A DNA stretch of 64,000 bases from Halomonas huangheensis (GTDB lineage: Bacteria; Pseudomonadota; Gammaproteobacteria; Pseudomonadales; Halomonadaceae), in contig NZ_CP013106.1 of assembly GCF_001431725.1 (NCBI RefSeq), positions 2,046,001 to 2,110,000 on the forward strand, given 5' to 3'. The translations under genes and the position numbers were made by a program. The number at the start of each line of letters is the position of its first letter. Position 1 is the stretch's first letter. Shown piece after piece: positions 9,041 to 21,800 of this stretch. Under the pieces are notes generated by a model. That model did no database searches. It saw nothing but the letters and a program-made list of their open reading frames with translations, and had not been told where the DNA came from.

Positions 9041-10409
9041 ATCCCGTCCAGGCACGTATTGCGGAGATTGGTCGACGCATCAAGTAGTAGCCGAGGCTGA
9101 CCTGTTCACCATACAGTCTGGCCGTGCCGTAGAGGCCCAGTCGAGCGTGCGCGGCATCATCCTCGACGCTGGCCACCAGCCGGTAGGCGGAGACACCATT
9201 GTCGTCCGGCCTTGCCTGGTAGTTGGTCTCGGTGATTACGCCCTTGATTGGCTCAAGGGGGTAGGCGGTCAGGAACAGGGTGACCTCGCCACCAGGCTCG
9301 AGGGCGATGGCATCGGCGACGGCCAGTTGCACCTCGATTTCTGGTTGCCCGGGGTCGGCCAGCTGCAGGATACGCTCGCCGGTAGTCACCGGGCGGCCCT
9401 GCCAGTCGTCCTCATCACGATAGATGGCAACACCGGCGACTGGTGCGCGTACCAGGGTGCGTGCCAGTTCGGCCTCCACGGCCTCGAGTTCGGCCTGGCG
9501 TTGCCCGCGTTGGCCACGCAGGCGGGTGAGCTCGGCAAGGCTCGAGGCATCGTCAAAGGCGAGGCTGCTGGCGGCGCTGAGTTCGGCGTCGGCTACCGCA
9601 AGTTGTTGGCGCAACACCTCCGAACGGCTTTCGAGGCTGGTGGTGTCCAGTCGGAACAAGGGAGTTCCCGCGCTGACAGTCTGGTTGGGGGCGACCAGCA
9701 TTTCGGCAACTACGCCATCCAGCGGACTGGTGACGAGCCTGCTCTCGTGAGAAATGATCTGTGCCGGGGCCAGAGCCGATTGGCGCACCGGAATGAACAT
9801 GGCCGCCACGACGGCGATCAGTATCAACCAGGCAATCCGATTTCCGGGGATGCGCCACTTCTTGCGTTGTGGCTCCAATGCCTGCCAGCAGAAAGCCCAA
9901 CAGTTGGCGAGTCCAGGCATCTGTTCGCGCAGCGCCTGGGGAGGGGCCTGGTCAAGTAGAAAGATCGCGAGCCCCAGGCGTTGGCCGTCTCGCGCGTGGA
10001 GCGGGACACACCAGAGCACGGATGGCCACCACTGCGCCCAACCGTCGGCGATGTCGTCGGGTAGTTCGAGTTGTTCGCGTGACAGCACCCGTGGTGCGCT
10101 ACGCGGTAGTTGAGGATCGGGCTGTTGGCTATCGAGCTGTTGAGTTTCCAGCCAACGTCCTGCACGTTTCAGCCACTGTAGATACGGCGTTTGTTCGCGC
10201 GGCGTAGCAAGACCTGACACGCAAGCGACCTGAATGTCTCGGCCAGAGGTGTTCAGCACCACGGCCTGCCGAAAGCGCAGCAGCGGGTAGGGGTCGTTGG
10301 CGATGGAGAACGCCAGAGCCGCCGAGGATTCGGCGGCCATGGCGCGATCACGCAACGCCGTCAGCAGCGGAGCCAGCGATGCCGGACTGGGTTGTTCATG
10401 TGCACTCAT
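9036..10409 (-). CDS. HlyD-type periplasmic adaptor with GAF-like N-terminus
   Basis: 457 residues. The first ~180 residues form a cytoplasmic GAF-like region (LAFSIANDPYPL, a VVLNTSG strand, SVLWCVPLHARDGQRLGLAI). One membrane segment follows near residues 187-206 (IAWLILIAVVAAMFI). The rest is a membrane-fusion protein with lipoyl-like halves (TSPLDGVVAEMLVAPNQTV; TLVRAPVAGVAIY) around a coiled-coil hairpin. It starts 3 bp after the previous adaptor gene. A cytoplasmic sensory-type domain on a HlyD protein suggests that export or anchoring responds to a cytoplasmic signal, which is inference. No ligand residues can be named. The GAF assignment is weaker than the HlyD one. Confidence 0.82.
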   Translation of the reverse strand: MSAHEQPSPASLAPLLTALRDRAMAAESSAALAFSIANDPYPLLRFRQAVVLNTSGRDIQVACVSGLATPREQTPYLQWLKRAGRWLETQQLDSQQPDPQLPRSAPRVLSREQLELPDDIADGWAQWWPSVLWCVPLHARDGQRLGLAIFLLDQAPPQALREQMPGLANCWAFCWQALEPQRKKWRIPGNRIAWLILIAVVAAMFIPVRQSALAPAQIISHESRLVTSPLDGVVAEMLVAPNQTVSAGTPLFRLDTTSLESRSEVLRQQLAVADAELSAASSLAFDDASSLAELTRLRGQRGQRQAELEAVEAELARTLVRAPVAGVAIYRDEDDWQGRPVTTGERILQLADPGQPEIEVQLAVADAIALEPGGEVTLFLTAYPLEPIKGVITETNYQARPDDNGVSAYRLVASVEDDAAHARLGLYGTARLYGEQVSLGYYLMRRPISAIRAWTGW

Positions 10410-10412
10410 GTT

Positions 10413-11255
10413 CTACTCGGAGGCCGCGACAGTGTCTTCAAACAACATTCTGGCACTGCCGGTCATTCCCGGCCTCAATTCTTCATGCGCGCTATCCAGC
10501 CTGGCTTCCAGTGCGACTGTCTGCGCCACGGCGTCGATGCGTGCGCTGATGGCACTCAGGGTGGCGGTATAGGTCTGTTCAGTTTCATTGACCGTTACCT
10601 CGAGCGCCTGGCCAACCTGGAGTTTCGGCAACAGTACCGAGGGCGCATTGAGACGCACCTTGAGAGCACCATCGCCGACCAGATCGACGATCGGGGTGCC
10701 GGCACTCATGGTCTGATACGCCTTGACGTGTACCCGTGCAATGCGGGCATCAAAAGGCGCTGACAGCGTACATTGATCACGTTCGACCGACGACAGGTTG
10801 AGGGCACTCTGAGACTTTTCGACCTCGGCCTGGGCGACAACCACTTCATGATCGCCAACCGCATCAAGTCGTCTCAAACTGCGCTTGGCATCAAGGTTGA
10901 GGCGTGCCACCGAGACTTCGGTGCTGGCAGCATTGACTCGCGCCTGCTGTATGCGGCAGTCGAAGCGTGCCAGCACGTCGCCCTCACTGACCGTATCACC
11001 GAGGTTGACGGGCAGCTCCTCCAGGGTGCCATCCATACGGCTCGAGAGCGTCGCTTCCTGTTGAGGCGCGAGCAGAACCCGCAGGCGCAGGGATTCGGGG
11101 GATTCGCGTACTTGTTCGATCTGGCGCTGCTTTTCAGCGTTGGCAGCAGGAGGCACCTCCTGCTGCTGTGCCAGAACACTGAATGGCAGCGATGAAATGG
11201 CGACAACCGCTGCCAACTGTGACAGAAACCCATGAGGTTGTGGGTTACTGAGCAT
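10413..11255 (-). CDS. RND/HlyD-family periplasmic adaptor
   Basis: 280-residue exported adaptor. A signal peptide is visible (LAAVVAISSLPFSVLA-QQQ), followed by a lipoyl-like motif (SRMDGTLEELPVNLGDTVSEG), a short alpha-helical hairpin, the second lipoyl half (TLSAPFDARIARV) and beta-barrel strands. The ATG at 11255 is chosen because AGGGAGG lies 6 nt upstream. It leaves an 11-nt overlap with the end of the TolC-like gene. The protein lacks an inner-membrane anchor and is short compared with the usual RND adaptors (about 350-400). It probably bridges the M50/HlyD and GAF/HlyD proteins to the outer-membrane channel. No pump component is adjacent. Confidence 0.85.
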   Translation of the reverse strand: MLSNPQPHGFLSQLAAVVAISSLPFSVLAQQQEVPPAANAEKQRQIEQVRESPESLRLRVLLAPQQEATLSSRMDGTLEELPVNLGDTVSEGDVLARFDCRIQQARVNAASTEVSVARLNLDAKRSLRRLDAVGDHEVVVAQAEVEKSQSALNLSSVERDQCTLSAPFDARIARVHVKAYQTMSAGTPIVDLVGDGALKVRLNAPSVLLPKLQVGQALEVTVNETEQTYTATLSAISARIDAVAQTVALEARLDSAHEELRPGMTGSARMLFEDTVAASE

Positions 11256-12897
11256 TGCCACCTCCCTGTACCGCAGGTTGGCTGGCAGGAGTCGTAGTGG
11301 TTGCAGGTGTTTGCGGTTCGACACGCTTCAGGGGCGCGCCGTAGGAGCCGTCAGCGTTGCCGCTCGGGTGCGAAGCAATGATGCCCTGTGTTTCGTGGAT
11401 GTTCATCGAGCTTTCCAACGCGGAGGCAAGGGCCTGCACGCTATGGTCTTCTATGGTGTCGGGCATGACATCGACACCCACCGAATTGAACAGTCGTCCC
11501 CATGCCGCCTGGGCGCGGGAATAGGCGGCTTCGCGGGAGTACTGCGACAGCAGGTAGCGACTCTGGGCGCGGATGACCTCCAGCTCCGAGCCGATCGAGG
11601 TCGAGGCGGCAGCCCTGGAATAGTCGAGCAGATCCTCGTCGACTTCGAGACTTTCGTCGGCGTACTTGAGCTCCTCGAGGGCCAGGTGGTAGCGCAGAGC
11701 CCCGACGCGCACCTGTGTCAGTACTGCCATCGACAAGGCTGTGCGGCGCAGCTCATCGACATCCGATTGGGTCTGCTGGGCGTCGTTGAGGTCCGGATAC
11801 TGCAGCAGGCGCAGTAGGTTGAGCGAGACGTTGACGCCGCTCTGCGCCCAGTCGTTGTTGTACAGGTAGTCGTTGGAATCGTACTCAAGGCCAGCGCTGA
11901 CGGTGATATTGGGCCATAGGCGCAGCTTGGCAGCTTCAAGGTCGGTCTGGTTGACGCGTTGGCGATACCATTCCTCCATGATCTCGGGGCGCTGCTCGAG
12001 GGCGATCTGTTCGAGTCGTTCGATATCACGAACTTCCGGGGGCAGTTCCGGCTCCGGCATATCGGCCAGTTCCAGACGCGTGCCTGGTGGCAGCGACATC
12101 AGCGCGGCAAGCTCTGATTGGGCGAGCTCGAGATCCTGGCGACGTGCGGTCAGTAGTGAGGTCGAGTCCAGCAGCGCGCGCTGGTAAGCCAGTAATTCCT
12201 GACGCGGCAGCAGTCCCTGGCGCTGGGCTTCACGTGATGCGTCCAGTGCCACCTGTGTGCGTGCCAGCAGCACATTGAGCTGCGGAATCAACTGCTGGGC
12301 AGCCAGCGCGCGCCAATAGGCATTGCGCACATCCCGTAGTACGTTCTGGGCGACCTTGCGACGGCGTTCCTCGGCCATCAGCATCTGGTCGGCCTTCTGC
12401 TGGTTCTCGTAATAGGCCAGGCCGAAATCGAGTAGGCTCCAGCTCAACTCCAGCCCTGCTGTGGTGCGATAGCGTTCCTCCGAGGTAGAGGGGCGCAGAC
12501 TCTCTTCGCCATCCTCGATGCCGATCGATGTACCCCCGGAGTCGTTGCTGCGGTCGCTGTAGCCCGCGTCGGCGACCAGCTGCGGCAACAGTTCATGTCG
12601 TGACACATCTCGCAGGTCTGATGCCAGCGCGCTCTCCATCAGCTTGAGCCGGTAGTCGAGGTTGTACTTCAGCGCGCGTGCTGCCGCCTCGTAGAAGGTG
12701 ATCGGGTGAGCGATCGGTTCTTGTGCCGTGTACATCTTCGCCTGGTCACTGATGGCGCGTTGGCGAACCTCCTCCTCGGTATACGGATTGATTTCCAGGC
12801 TGGAGCAGGCGCTGAGTGTCAGGCTGGCAGCAATGGCTGCCCCCAACGCGGTAACCGGGAAACGAGCCAGACGCAGTGAGGGGGTAGCAGAGGTCAT
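11245..12897 (-). CDS. TolC-family outer membrane channel lipoprotein
   Basis: 550 residues with a lipoprotein signal (SLTLSAC, lipidated Cys followed by Ser-Ser). The body has the two long helical repeats typical of the outer membrane efflux protein family (for example YENQQKADQMLMAEERRRKVAQ in the first half, and EVIRAQSRYLLSQYSREAAY with a VGVD end in the second). The C-terminal ~70 residues are a low-complexity Pro/Thr/Ala tail. The ATG overlaps the adhesin stop as ATGA, so the channel is translationally coupled to the giant adhesin. It should form the exit duct of this secretion locus. Confidence 0.88.
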   Translation of the reverse strand: MTSATPSLRLARFPVTALGAAIAASLTLSACSSLEINPYTEEEVRQRAISDQAKMYTAQEPIAHPITFYEAAARALKYNLDYRLKLMESALASDLRDVSRHELLPQLVADAGYSDRSNDSGGTSIGIEDGEESLRPSTSEERYRTTAGLELSWSLLDFGLAYYENQQKADQMLMAEERRRKVAQNVLRDVRNAYWRALAAQQLIPQLNVLLARTQVALDASREAQRQGLLPRQELLAYQRALLDSTSLLTARRQDLELAQSELAALMSLPPGTRLELADMPEPELPPEVRDIERLEQIALEQRPEIMEEWYRQRVNQTDLEAAKLRLWPNITVSAGLEYDSNDYLYNNDWAQSGVNVSLNLLRLLQYPDLNDAQQTQSDVDELRRTALSMAVLTQVRVGALRYHLALEELKYADESLEVDEDLLDYSRAAASTSIGSELEVIRAQSRYLLSQYSREAAYSRAQAAWGRLFNSVGVDVMPDTIEDHSVQALASALESSMNIHETQGIIASHPSGNADGSYGAPLKRVEPQTPATTTTPASQPAVQGGGNAQ

Positions 12898-15800
12898 GAA
12901 TCAGACTCCAGTGTCAAAGGGGCGATACGAAGATTCGAGGTCTGCAATTGCTGACGGAAACCGAGCGCGACGGGAGGCTCTACCTCTTCCACCGTGCTCC
13001 ATTCTGGAATATCAGCATTGTCTGCCTGTTGTTGTTCGGTGCGTACCGCACCGTCCGTGGGTAATGCTTGACGATCATCCGTGTTGGAGGCTGTTGCTGG
13101 CCCGTCATCAACACCAGCATCTTCATTGGGTCGGAAGCCTTCCAGCATAGTGCTGCGTGTGGCGGCCTCGATCGATGGGTCCGGCAGTAGGCCGTCGGCC
13201 GATAGGCTGGTGCGCCCATGGCGCCCAAGCAGTATCAATTGGTCCTGCTCATGGAAGGCCTGGCTGACGGCGACCATCTGTCCCACGAATTGGCCACCGA
13301 CCTTGCCGAGATCGGCACCGACCAGCGTCATGGGCTCCAGCGGGCGCACCAACCAGGGGTTTCCGCTATCGCTGAGACGTAGATAGTTGGTTATCTCGAT
13401 ATTGTTCAGCTCGACCTCAGGCGTGATGTAGACGATCGGCTCGAAGCCGAGATTCAGCCCGGGGCGGGAGCCCAGGGGTGATGAGCCCTGATAATAGGGA
13501 TCTGCGTCGCCGGCTGTTGGGATGTAGGGGGCGGCGATATCGAGGGAGATGGTCAGATTGGCGGTAGCAGGAGCGCCCGCGAGATCGCCGATGCGGTAGA
13601 CAAACACATCCTGCAGAATCGCTCCGCGTCCCGCTGCCTGCAGCACCTCGCTGTTGCTCATGTCGATGACATATTCGTAGCTGCCATCGGTGTTGAGAAT
13701 CAGGGTGCCATAGCGCCCGTCAAGAGACTGTCCGGCGGCGGTGACCGCATCGTCATCTATCGGCCGTACATCGATAACCTCACGACTGTCGCCGCCATCG
13801 ACATCGCTGTCGTTGGGCAGCACATTGCCGGTAGCCTGGGGAGCAGGGGTCTGATCCGAAGCGACATTGCTGTCATCACGTGCCACCGGGTTGTCATTGG
13901 CCCCTTCGAGGACAATGGTCAGTCGAGCGCTGGAGGTATCCCCAGCGGTGTCGCGCATCACATAGTCGAAGCGCTCGGTCAACGTCTCGCCAGCGGTACG
14001 CAGCGCCTGTACTGTCGGATCGTCGTTATTGACCTCGTAGCGGTAGCTGCCGTCGGCGTTGATGATCAGAGTGCCGTAGCGACCCTGAAGTGTCTGACCA
14101 GCGCCAGCCGTGTTGTCTCCCTGGCGGAAACTGACCACAGTCTTGCTTTCGCCGTACTCGGTGCCATCGACATCGGTGTCGTTGTCGAGCACGTTGCCGG
14201 TGGGGTCGACACCCGGAGTACCGTTATCGATGCCGCCGGCCTCGACGGCAGTGGTTCCATCGTCATTGGCAATCGGGGTGTCATTGGCTCCCTGAATGAG
14301 AATGCTCAGCACTGCTGAAGTGGTGTCACCAGCGGTGTCACTAATGATGTAGTTGAAGTTCTCGGTAAGGGTCTGTCCCGCAGTACGTAGCGCCTGTACA
14401 TCGGGGTTGTCGTTATCGACCTCGTAGCGATAGCTGCCGTCGGCATTGAGCACCAGGGTTCCGTACTGTCCCGTCAGGTTCTGACCTGGCTGAACGCTGC
14501 TGGCGCCCTGGCTGACGTCGATAACAGTAGTGGTCTCACCTCGGTTCGGCCCATCGACATCACTGTCATTATCGAGCACATTGCCGGTCGGGTCCGTCCC
14601 CGGAGTACTGTTGTCGCTTCCACCGGCCTCGACGGCAGTGGCGGTGTCATCATTGGCCACCGGAGTATCATTGGCGCCCTGGATGACGATCGTTAAACGT
14701 GCGGTTGAGGTATCCCCGGCGGTATCGCGCATCACATAGTCGAAGCGCTCGGTCAGCGTCTGGCCCGCAGTGCGCAGGGCCTGTACGGTCGGGTTGTCGT
14801 TGTCGACCTCATATTGATAACTGCCGTCATCATTGATGAGCAGCGTGCCGTAGCGGCCCTGGAAGGTCTGGCCGGCGAGGGCGCTGCTGCCACCCTGGCT
14901 GACACTGACTACGGTTTTCGTTTCACCGTAGTCAACGCCGTCGACATCGGTGTCGTTATCGAGCACGTTACCGGTCGGGTCGGTTCCTGCCGTGCCGTTA
15001 TTGATTCCACCGGCCTCGACGGCGACAGCATCATCGTCATTGGCAGTCGGGGTATCGTTACGGCCATCAATGGTAATGCTCAACTCGGCGCTGGCCTCTG
15101 CTCCCCAGCGATCATCCATGGTGTAAGTAAAGACATCCATCAACGTCTGGCCGCTCTGGCGCAGGGCCTGAACCTCGGGATTGCTGTCATCGACCTCGTA
15201 GATATACTCGCCGTCACTACCGAGAATCAGGCGCCCATATTCGCCCTCAAGATACTCGCCAACCGTTCCCGCAGTACCTGTGCCATCGGCGCTACCGGTG
15301 CGGATGCTGATGACTTCAAGGTTAGGGCCTCCGGGTGCCGGGCCGACATCATCATCGGGGTCCTCATCGTTATCCAGCACATTGCCGGTGGCGTTCTCAC
15401 CTGGACTGGCGTTATCCAGACCGCCGGCTTCAATGGCCGAGCCGGTGTCGTCACCAGCGATGGGCGTATCATTGCCCCCGCGAATGATGACTCGTAGCTG
15501 GGCAGTGTCGACCAGACCACCCTGGTCCACGGCTTCATAGGTGAAGTAATCGTTGAGAAAATCGGTAGCATCCAGGGCGATGACGGTGGGGTTGGTATTG
15601 TCGACTTCGTACAGATAGCTGCCATCGGGGTTGATGGTCAGCATACCGTACTGGCCGGCCAGGCTGAGTCCTCCCGGCGGAACTGCCAGCAGAGGACCGC
15701 CAGCAGATTCTTGTCCAGCGCGGACAGCCCCCACTGACAGACTGTCATTACCGTCGACATCGGTATCGTTATCCAGCACGTTGCCATCGGGATTGCTACC

Positions 15801-18800
15801 GGTGCCGTTGGGATTCTCTGCAACGGCGTAGGCCAGATCATTGTCAGCTACCGGCGCGTCCCAGGCGCCTTCGATGGTCAGGGTCAACTGTGCGACGTCG
15901 GTAGCGCCGATGGTATCCAGCATGCGATAGCTGAAGGTCTCGGTCAGTGATTCTCCTTCCACCAACTGCTGCACGGCATCGAGGCTGTTGTCGATGGCGT
16001 AGGTGAAGCTACCGTCGGCATTGATGGTCAAGGTGCCGTATTGACCGGCAATTTCGGTGCTGCCGGACACGCCAGTGAAGTCACCGCCAGCTGCTTCGCT
16101 GCCGGTACGAATGCCATTGACTGCCTTGGTGTCTCCGTCATCAACATCGGTATCGTTGTCGAGCACATTGCCGGCCGGATCAGTCCCCGGAGTGGCATTG
16201 TCGATACCGCCAGCCTCGACGGCGGTGGCGGTGTCATTCTCGGCCACCGGCGTATCGTTGGCCCCCTGGATGACGATCGTTAGAAGGGCGGTTGAAGTAT
16301 CCCCGGCGGTATCGCGCATCTCATAGTCGAAGCTCTCGGTCAGGGTCTCTCCCGCAGTGCGTAGGGCTTGAACGGTCGGATTATCGTTGTCGACGGTATA
16401 TTGATAGCTACCGTCATCGTTGATGACCAGCGTGCCGTATTGGCCCTGAATGGTCTGCCCGGCGAGGGCACTGTTGGCCCCCTGACTGACACTGACTACG
16501 GTTTTGGTTTCACCGTAGTCAATACCGTCGATATCAGTGTCGTTGTCGAGCACATTGCCGGAAGGGTCGACACCTGCAGTGCCGTTATCAATGCCGCCGG
16601 CCTCCACGGCAGTGGTGTCATCGTCATTGGCGATCGGGGTGTCGTTGGCCCCCTGGATGGTGATGGTCAGCACCGCTGAAGCGGTGTCTCCATCGGTATC
16701 GCTGATGATGTAGTCGAAGTTCTCGGTGAGTGTCTGTCCCGCGGTACGTAGTGCTTCTACTGCCGGGTTATCGTTGTCGACGTCATATTGATAGCTGCCG
16801 TCGTCATTGATGACCAGGCTGCCATATTGGCCCTGGAGGGTCTGGCCGGCGGGGGCGCTATTGCCACCCTGGCTGACACTGACTACGGTCTGTGTCTCCC
16901 CATAGTCGGCACCGTCCACGTCCGTGTCGTTGTCAAGCACATTGCCGCTTGGGTCTGTGCCGGGAATCGTATTATCGACTCCGCCTGCCTCGACCGCAGT
17001 TGCGGTATCGTCAGTGGCTTCCGGGGTATCGTTGCGGCCTTCGATGGTGATGGTCAACGAGGCACTGGTTTCGGCACCCAGCGGATCAAGGGCGGTGTAG
17101 GTGAACACCTCATTGAGTTGGTCACCTGATGTACGCAGTGCCTGAACATCCGGGTTGTCGTTATCCAGCACATAGCTGTAGCTGCCATCGGCATTGATGG
17201 TCAGGGTACCGTAGCTGCCGGTGAGCGAGCTTCCTGCAGTGGCCGTGGTGGTGTCTTGGGCAAACTCGCTGACTTCCAGGGGCTGGCCGTCAATATCCGT
17301 GTCATTGTCGAGCACATTACCGGTTGGGTCGACGCCAGCCGTGCCGTTGTCGATACCGCCAGCCTCGATGGCAGTGGCCGTATCATCGACCGGGACGGGC
17401 GGATCATTGGCGCCGGTGATGGTCACCACCAGCTGTGCGAGGTCGGTATTGTCCGCCGTATCGACCAACTGGTAAGTAAAGGTTTCGGAAATGGTTTCGC
17501 CAGCAGCCAGCGCCTGGACATCAGCATTGTCGCCGTCCACGACATATTCATAACTGCCATCGGGATTGACGGTCAGTGTGCCGTAGGTACCGATGACATC
17601 TGTGCTGGCAGCTACGTCAGTGAGTGCCCCTCCGGCATCTTCGGTGCCGGTACGGATACCATTGACCGTGAGATTGGTGTTGGGGCGGTCGATGGCATCG
17701 ACATCTTCATCGACACCGTCGCCATCATCATCACTGATCAGATTACCGCTACCGTTGACCGCTGGGGTACTACCATCGGTAGATGGCGCCTGGGCATCGG
17801 TGGTGTTATCGGTGGCGAGCGGGTTGTCCTGGTTACCATCGATGGTGATGGTTAGATTGGCGATATCCAACAACCCGCCAGCATCGACCACGGCATAGCT
17901 GAAGGTTTCACTGAGGGATTCGCCATTGGTGAGGCGTTGCACATCGACATTGTCGTTGTCGATCACATACTCGTAGCTGCCATCGGCACCCATGGTCAAG
18001 GTGCCGTATTGACCAACGATGCTGGTACCGTCGCCACTGGTGGTGCCGGTACTGACATTGAAGAACGGGCCGGTGGCATCCTCGTCACCGCTGCGGATGC
18101 CGTTGACGACCTTGGTCTCGTCGAAGGCGTCGACATCGGTGTCGTTATCCAGCACATTGCCGTTGGCATTCTGGCCGCCAGTGGCATTGTTGACGCCGCC
18201 GGCTTCAATGGCAGTGCCTGTGTCGTCCTCGGCTATCGGGGTGTCATTGGCGCCCTGAATGGTGACGCTGATGGCGGCTTGAGCGGTGACGCCCTCCAGA
18301 TCGGCAATCTCGTAGACAAAGTTTTCCTGCAAGGTGTCGGAAGACAAGCGTAGCGCCTGGACGTCGGGATTGTCGTTGTCAACGATGTACTGGGCGAAAC
18401 CATCGCTGCCGACAATCAGCGTGCCGTACAGGCCAGCGATCTCGGTTGGTACGCTGGGGTCGCCGTCGACCAACTGCAGGCTATCGGCATCGACGCCTAC
18501 CTGGGTGACGGTCAGAACATCGCCGTTGGTGGCGATATCGACATCGGTATCGTTGTTGAGCAGGAAACCATTGGGATCGACACCGACCTGGTTGTTGTCG
18601 GTACCGCCGGCCTCGACGGCGATGCCGGTGTCGTCGTTGGCCACGGGGTCGTCATTGACGGCATTGACGGTGATGGTCAGGCTATCGACATCGGTCAGCG
18701 CATCAGCGGTTTCCCCGGGGATGCCATTGCCTTCACTGGCATCTGGATGATCACCAAAGTTGCCCTGATCGCTGGTGGTGATGGTCAGGGTATCTTCGCC

Positions 18801-21800
18801 GTTGAAGTTCAGATTGCCCTGATAGGTGAGGCTATCGAGGGCGGCATTGATCTGGGCCACGCTGCCGGTAATGGTCAGCGTAGCGGTGCCACTGCCGGTG
18901 ACCGTTGCATCGCCGACATCGGTGATATCGAGCGTGCCTTGAGTCACTTCCAGCACAACCTGATGGTTGTTGGCTCCTGCCTGACTGGCCGGGTCACGGG
19001 CATCGGGGTCGCTGATCGACAGACCATCGATATCGATGACGGTGTCTTCATCCCCAGTTGCCGTGGCGCTATCCACGCCTTCATTGACCGGGGCTTCGTT
19101 GAGCTGCACATAGCCGATATTCGCCGGGCCAGTAGCGCCTTCGGCCAGGTTCACGCTGATATCGGCAAGGCTGCCATCGCCGTAGGTACCGCCATCGGTG
19201 TCGTAACGCGCGCGAACCTCATCCGCATCAGCGTCGGTGAATTCGTTGTCAGCGATGATGCGATAGAGGCCGGTTGGCAACACCCCAAATTGATAGCTGC
19301 CATCGGCACCGGTCTGAATGGTGAACTCGCCGTCGTCGTCATTGCCGAATACGCCGTCATTGCCGGCCCAGGCCAGGGTCACGGTACGGTCGGTAAAGCC
19401 GGCTTCGCCAGCATCCTGGCTGCCGTTGGCATTGTTGGTGTCATCCCACAAGGTGCCTTCGATAATGCCGAGGCCTGCACCCTCGCTGAGGATGTAGTCG
19501 TTGAGGCCACCGCTGCCATCACTACTGTCACGCTCGCCGTCGGCGGTGCCATCTGCTCCGACCGCGCTATCACCATAACCGGCGAAGTCTTCGGGTAGGC
19601 TCGACCAGGTCAGGGTCGCCTGAGCATCGGCTTCGGCGACGACCGCGTCGTTGGGCACATCGACGCTATAGTTCACCGTCACTTCAGTATCCGGATTGAG
19701 CTGCTCGAAGGCGAGGCTGATGCCATCTGCGTCTGTGGTCAGGGTAACGCCCGGCGGCAGGGAGTCAGGCGCATAACTGTCGCCACCAATGGTGATGGTA
19801 TTGACGGTGTAGTTGCTGCCATCGGGGAAGGCGTCGGTCAGCGTTACATCGTAGGCGGGGGCCGTGCCGTTCTGAGAGAAGCTGATGTCTACCGTGGCAT
19901 TGCCGGTAGCGTTGCCGACGCCGGGATCGAAATCGACCACGCTTTTATCGAGACCGGTAAAGCCGGGCTCGACGATGGTTTCAGTAAGGGTTTCGCTCTC
20001 ACTGCGTGCCTGGCCGTTGACGGAGTCGCTGGCGGTTACAGCCAGCTGTTGGCCAGCCTGGTTGGTGTCGATGTTATTGACGCGGACATTGAATTCGATG
20101 CTGAAGCCTTCGAGGTCTGCATCGTTGCCATCAGTGTTGCTCAGGTTGCCCAACGAGAACACCACATCCTGGCCATCGAAAGTCACAATACCCGCCGCAA
20201 TGGCCTCGGTTAGCCAGTTGTCACCAGAGATCAGTTGGGCTTGGTCAGAGTCTTCGTTGCCGGAGACCTGCTCTCCACCAAGGCCTATCGACGTCCCGAT
20301 GCCGCTGTCGGAGATCAGCGCCAGGGTGATGGTGCTGGGGTCATCGATGAAACTCAGGCCATCGGGCAACGTAACGCGCAATTCGTAGTTATCGAGGTCG
20401 CCCTCTGGAATCAACACCGTGGCGCGGTAGCGAATGATCTCACCGACAGCGACATCCTCACTGGGGCCATCTGTCGGATCTGCGGCGTTGGTATCATCGA
20501 GGCCGCCAATTCGCGATAACTGGATGGCGGCTGCAACCGGAATTTCCAGTACGTTGCTGGTCTGGTAATCGTTGAGCACACCGCTGTTGAGCTCACCATC
20601 CACCCCGGTACGCTCGGTACCGGCACTGGTGGTGACCTCGTCATTGAGGCTGGTCCATTGCACCGAAGCATCGCTGATCAAGTTGACCGCATCCGGAGCA
20701 TCGGCGGTGACCGTGCCACTAATGGTAATGACGATATTCTCGCCATCCGCCAGGTCGATATTGGCGCCATCCATGGACACCAGTTGACCATCGATGATCT
20801 GGAAGTCGCCATCTGCGGCGCTACCGCTGACACTGACGATATCCAGACCTTCGAGCTGTGCGGGTAGGTCGGCGAGCACCGACAGATCGAAGGCATCGGT
20901 GCCGGAGCTGTTATCGAGGGTGATGGTGAACTCGACCGCATCGCCTTCATCGATACCAAAACCCGGATCGACGGGAACCGTCAGTGCCTGGTCGATGGTC
21001 ACCGTCGGCTCGACAATGGTGATGGTGGGATTGGCGTCATCATGGGAAACATCACGGATAACGGCGGTATCACCGTTGACCTCATCGCCATCCGGGTCGG
21101 AGTAGCTCAGCTCGACATCATTGGCCTGAGCCGTGCCTTGCTGATTGCCTTGCACGTTATCGGCAATCAGGCGCAGGCGGATGACAAAGCTGTTGTTGGT
21201 GATGTCATTGTCTGCGTTGGCGACACTGCTACTGAAAATGATGGTGCCGGTGGCCGGGTCGAAACTGCCAACCGTGACATCTCCGGCGAAATCTGCACCC
21301 AGTGCACCGCTTCCTGCTTGAGACAGGATCAGTTCGTAACCCTGGTCAGTATTGAACGTGGTGTCGACCGACATGCCCGGCGGCAGCAGGTCATTGATGT
21401 TGAGTTCCTGCGTAGAGCCCTCGGGCAGGGTAACGACGATGTCGTAGTCCATGCTCTCGCCGACCACCAGGTTGGTGCCTGTGGTATGGCCTTCGCTGGA
21501 ATCATCTTCGCTGATCCCACCATCGGCGAAGCCGATGCTGACCTCGGGTGCGGCGACCTGTTGGTTGGCATCATCGCTGAGATCGTTGGGAGTAAAGTCT
21601 TCCCCATCATTGACGCTGGCATAGTTGGTCAGCGTCGCGGTGCTGCCCATGGTACGGCTGGCGGCAACGGCGGCAACTACCTGCACGTCATAGGTGATAA
21701 CGATAACGTTGAGGCCGCTGGTGTCGTTGGCGGTTCCTTCACGTCCTGCCAGCAGTGTGGCGGTGTTATCGGCATCGAGCAGGGTAATGGTATTGCCGTT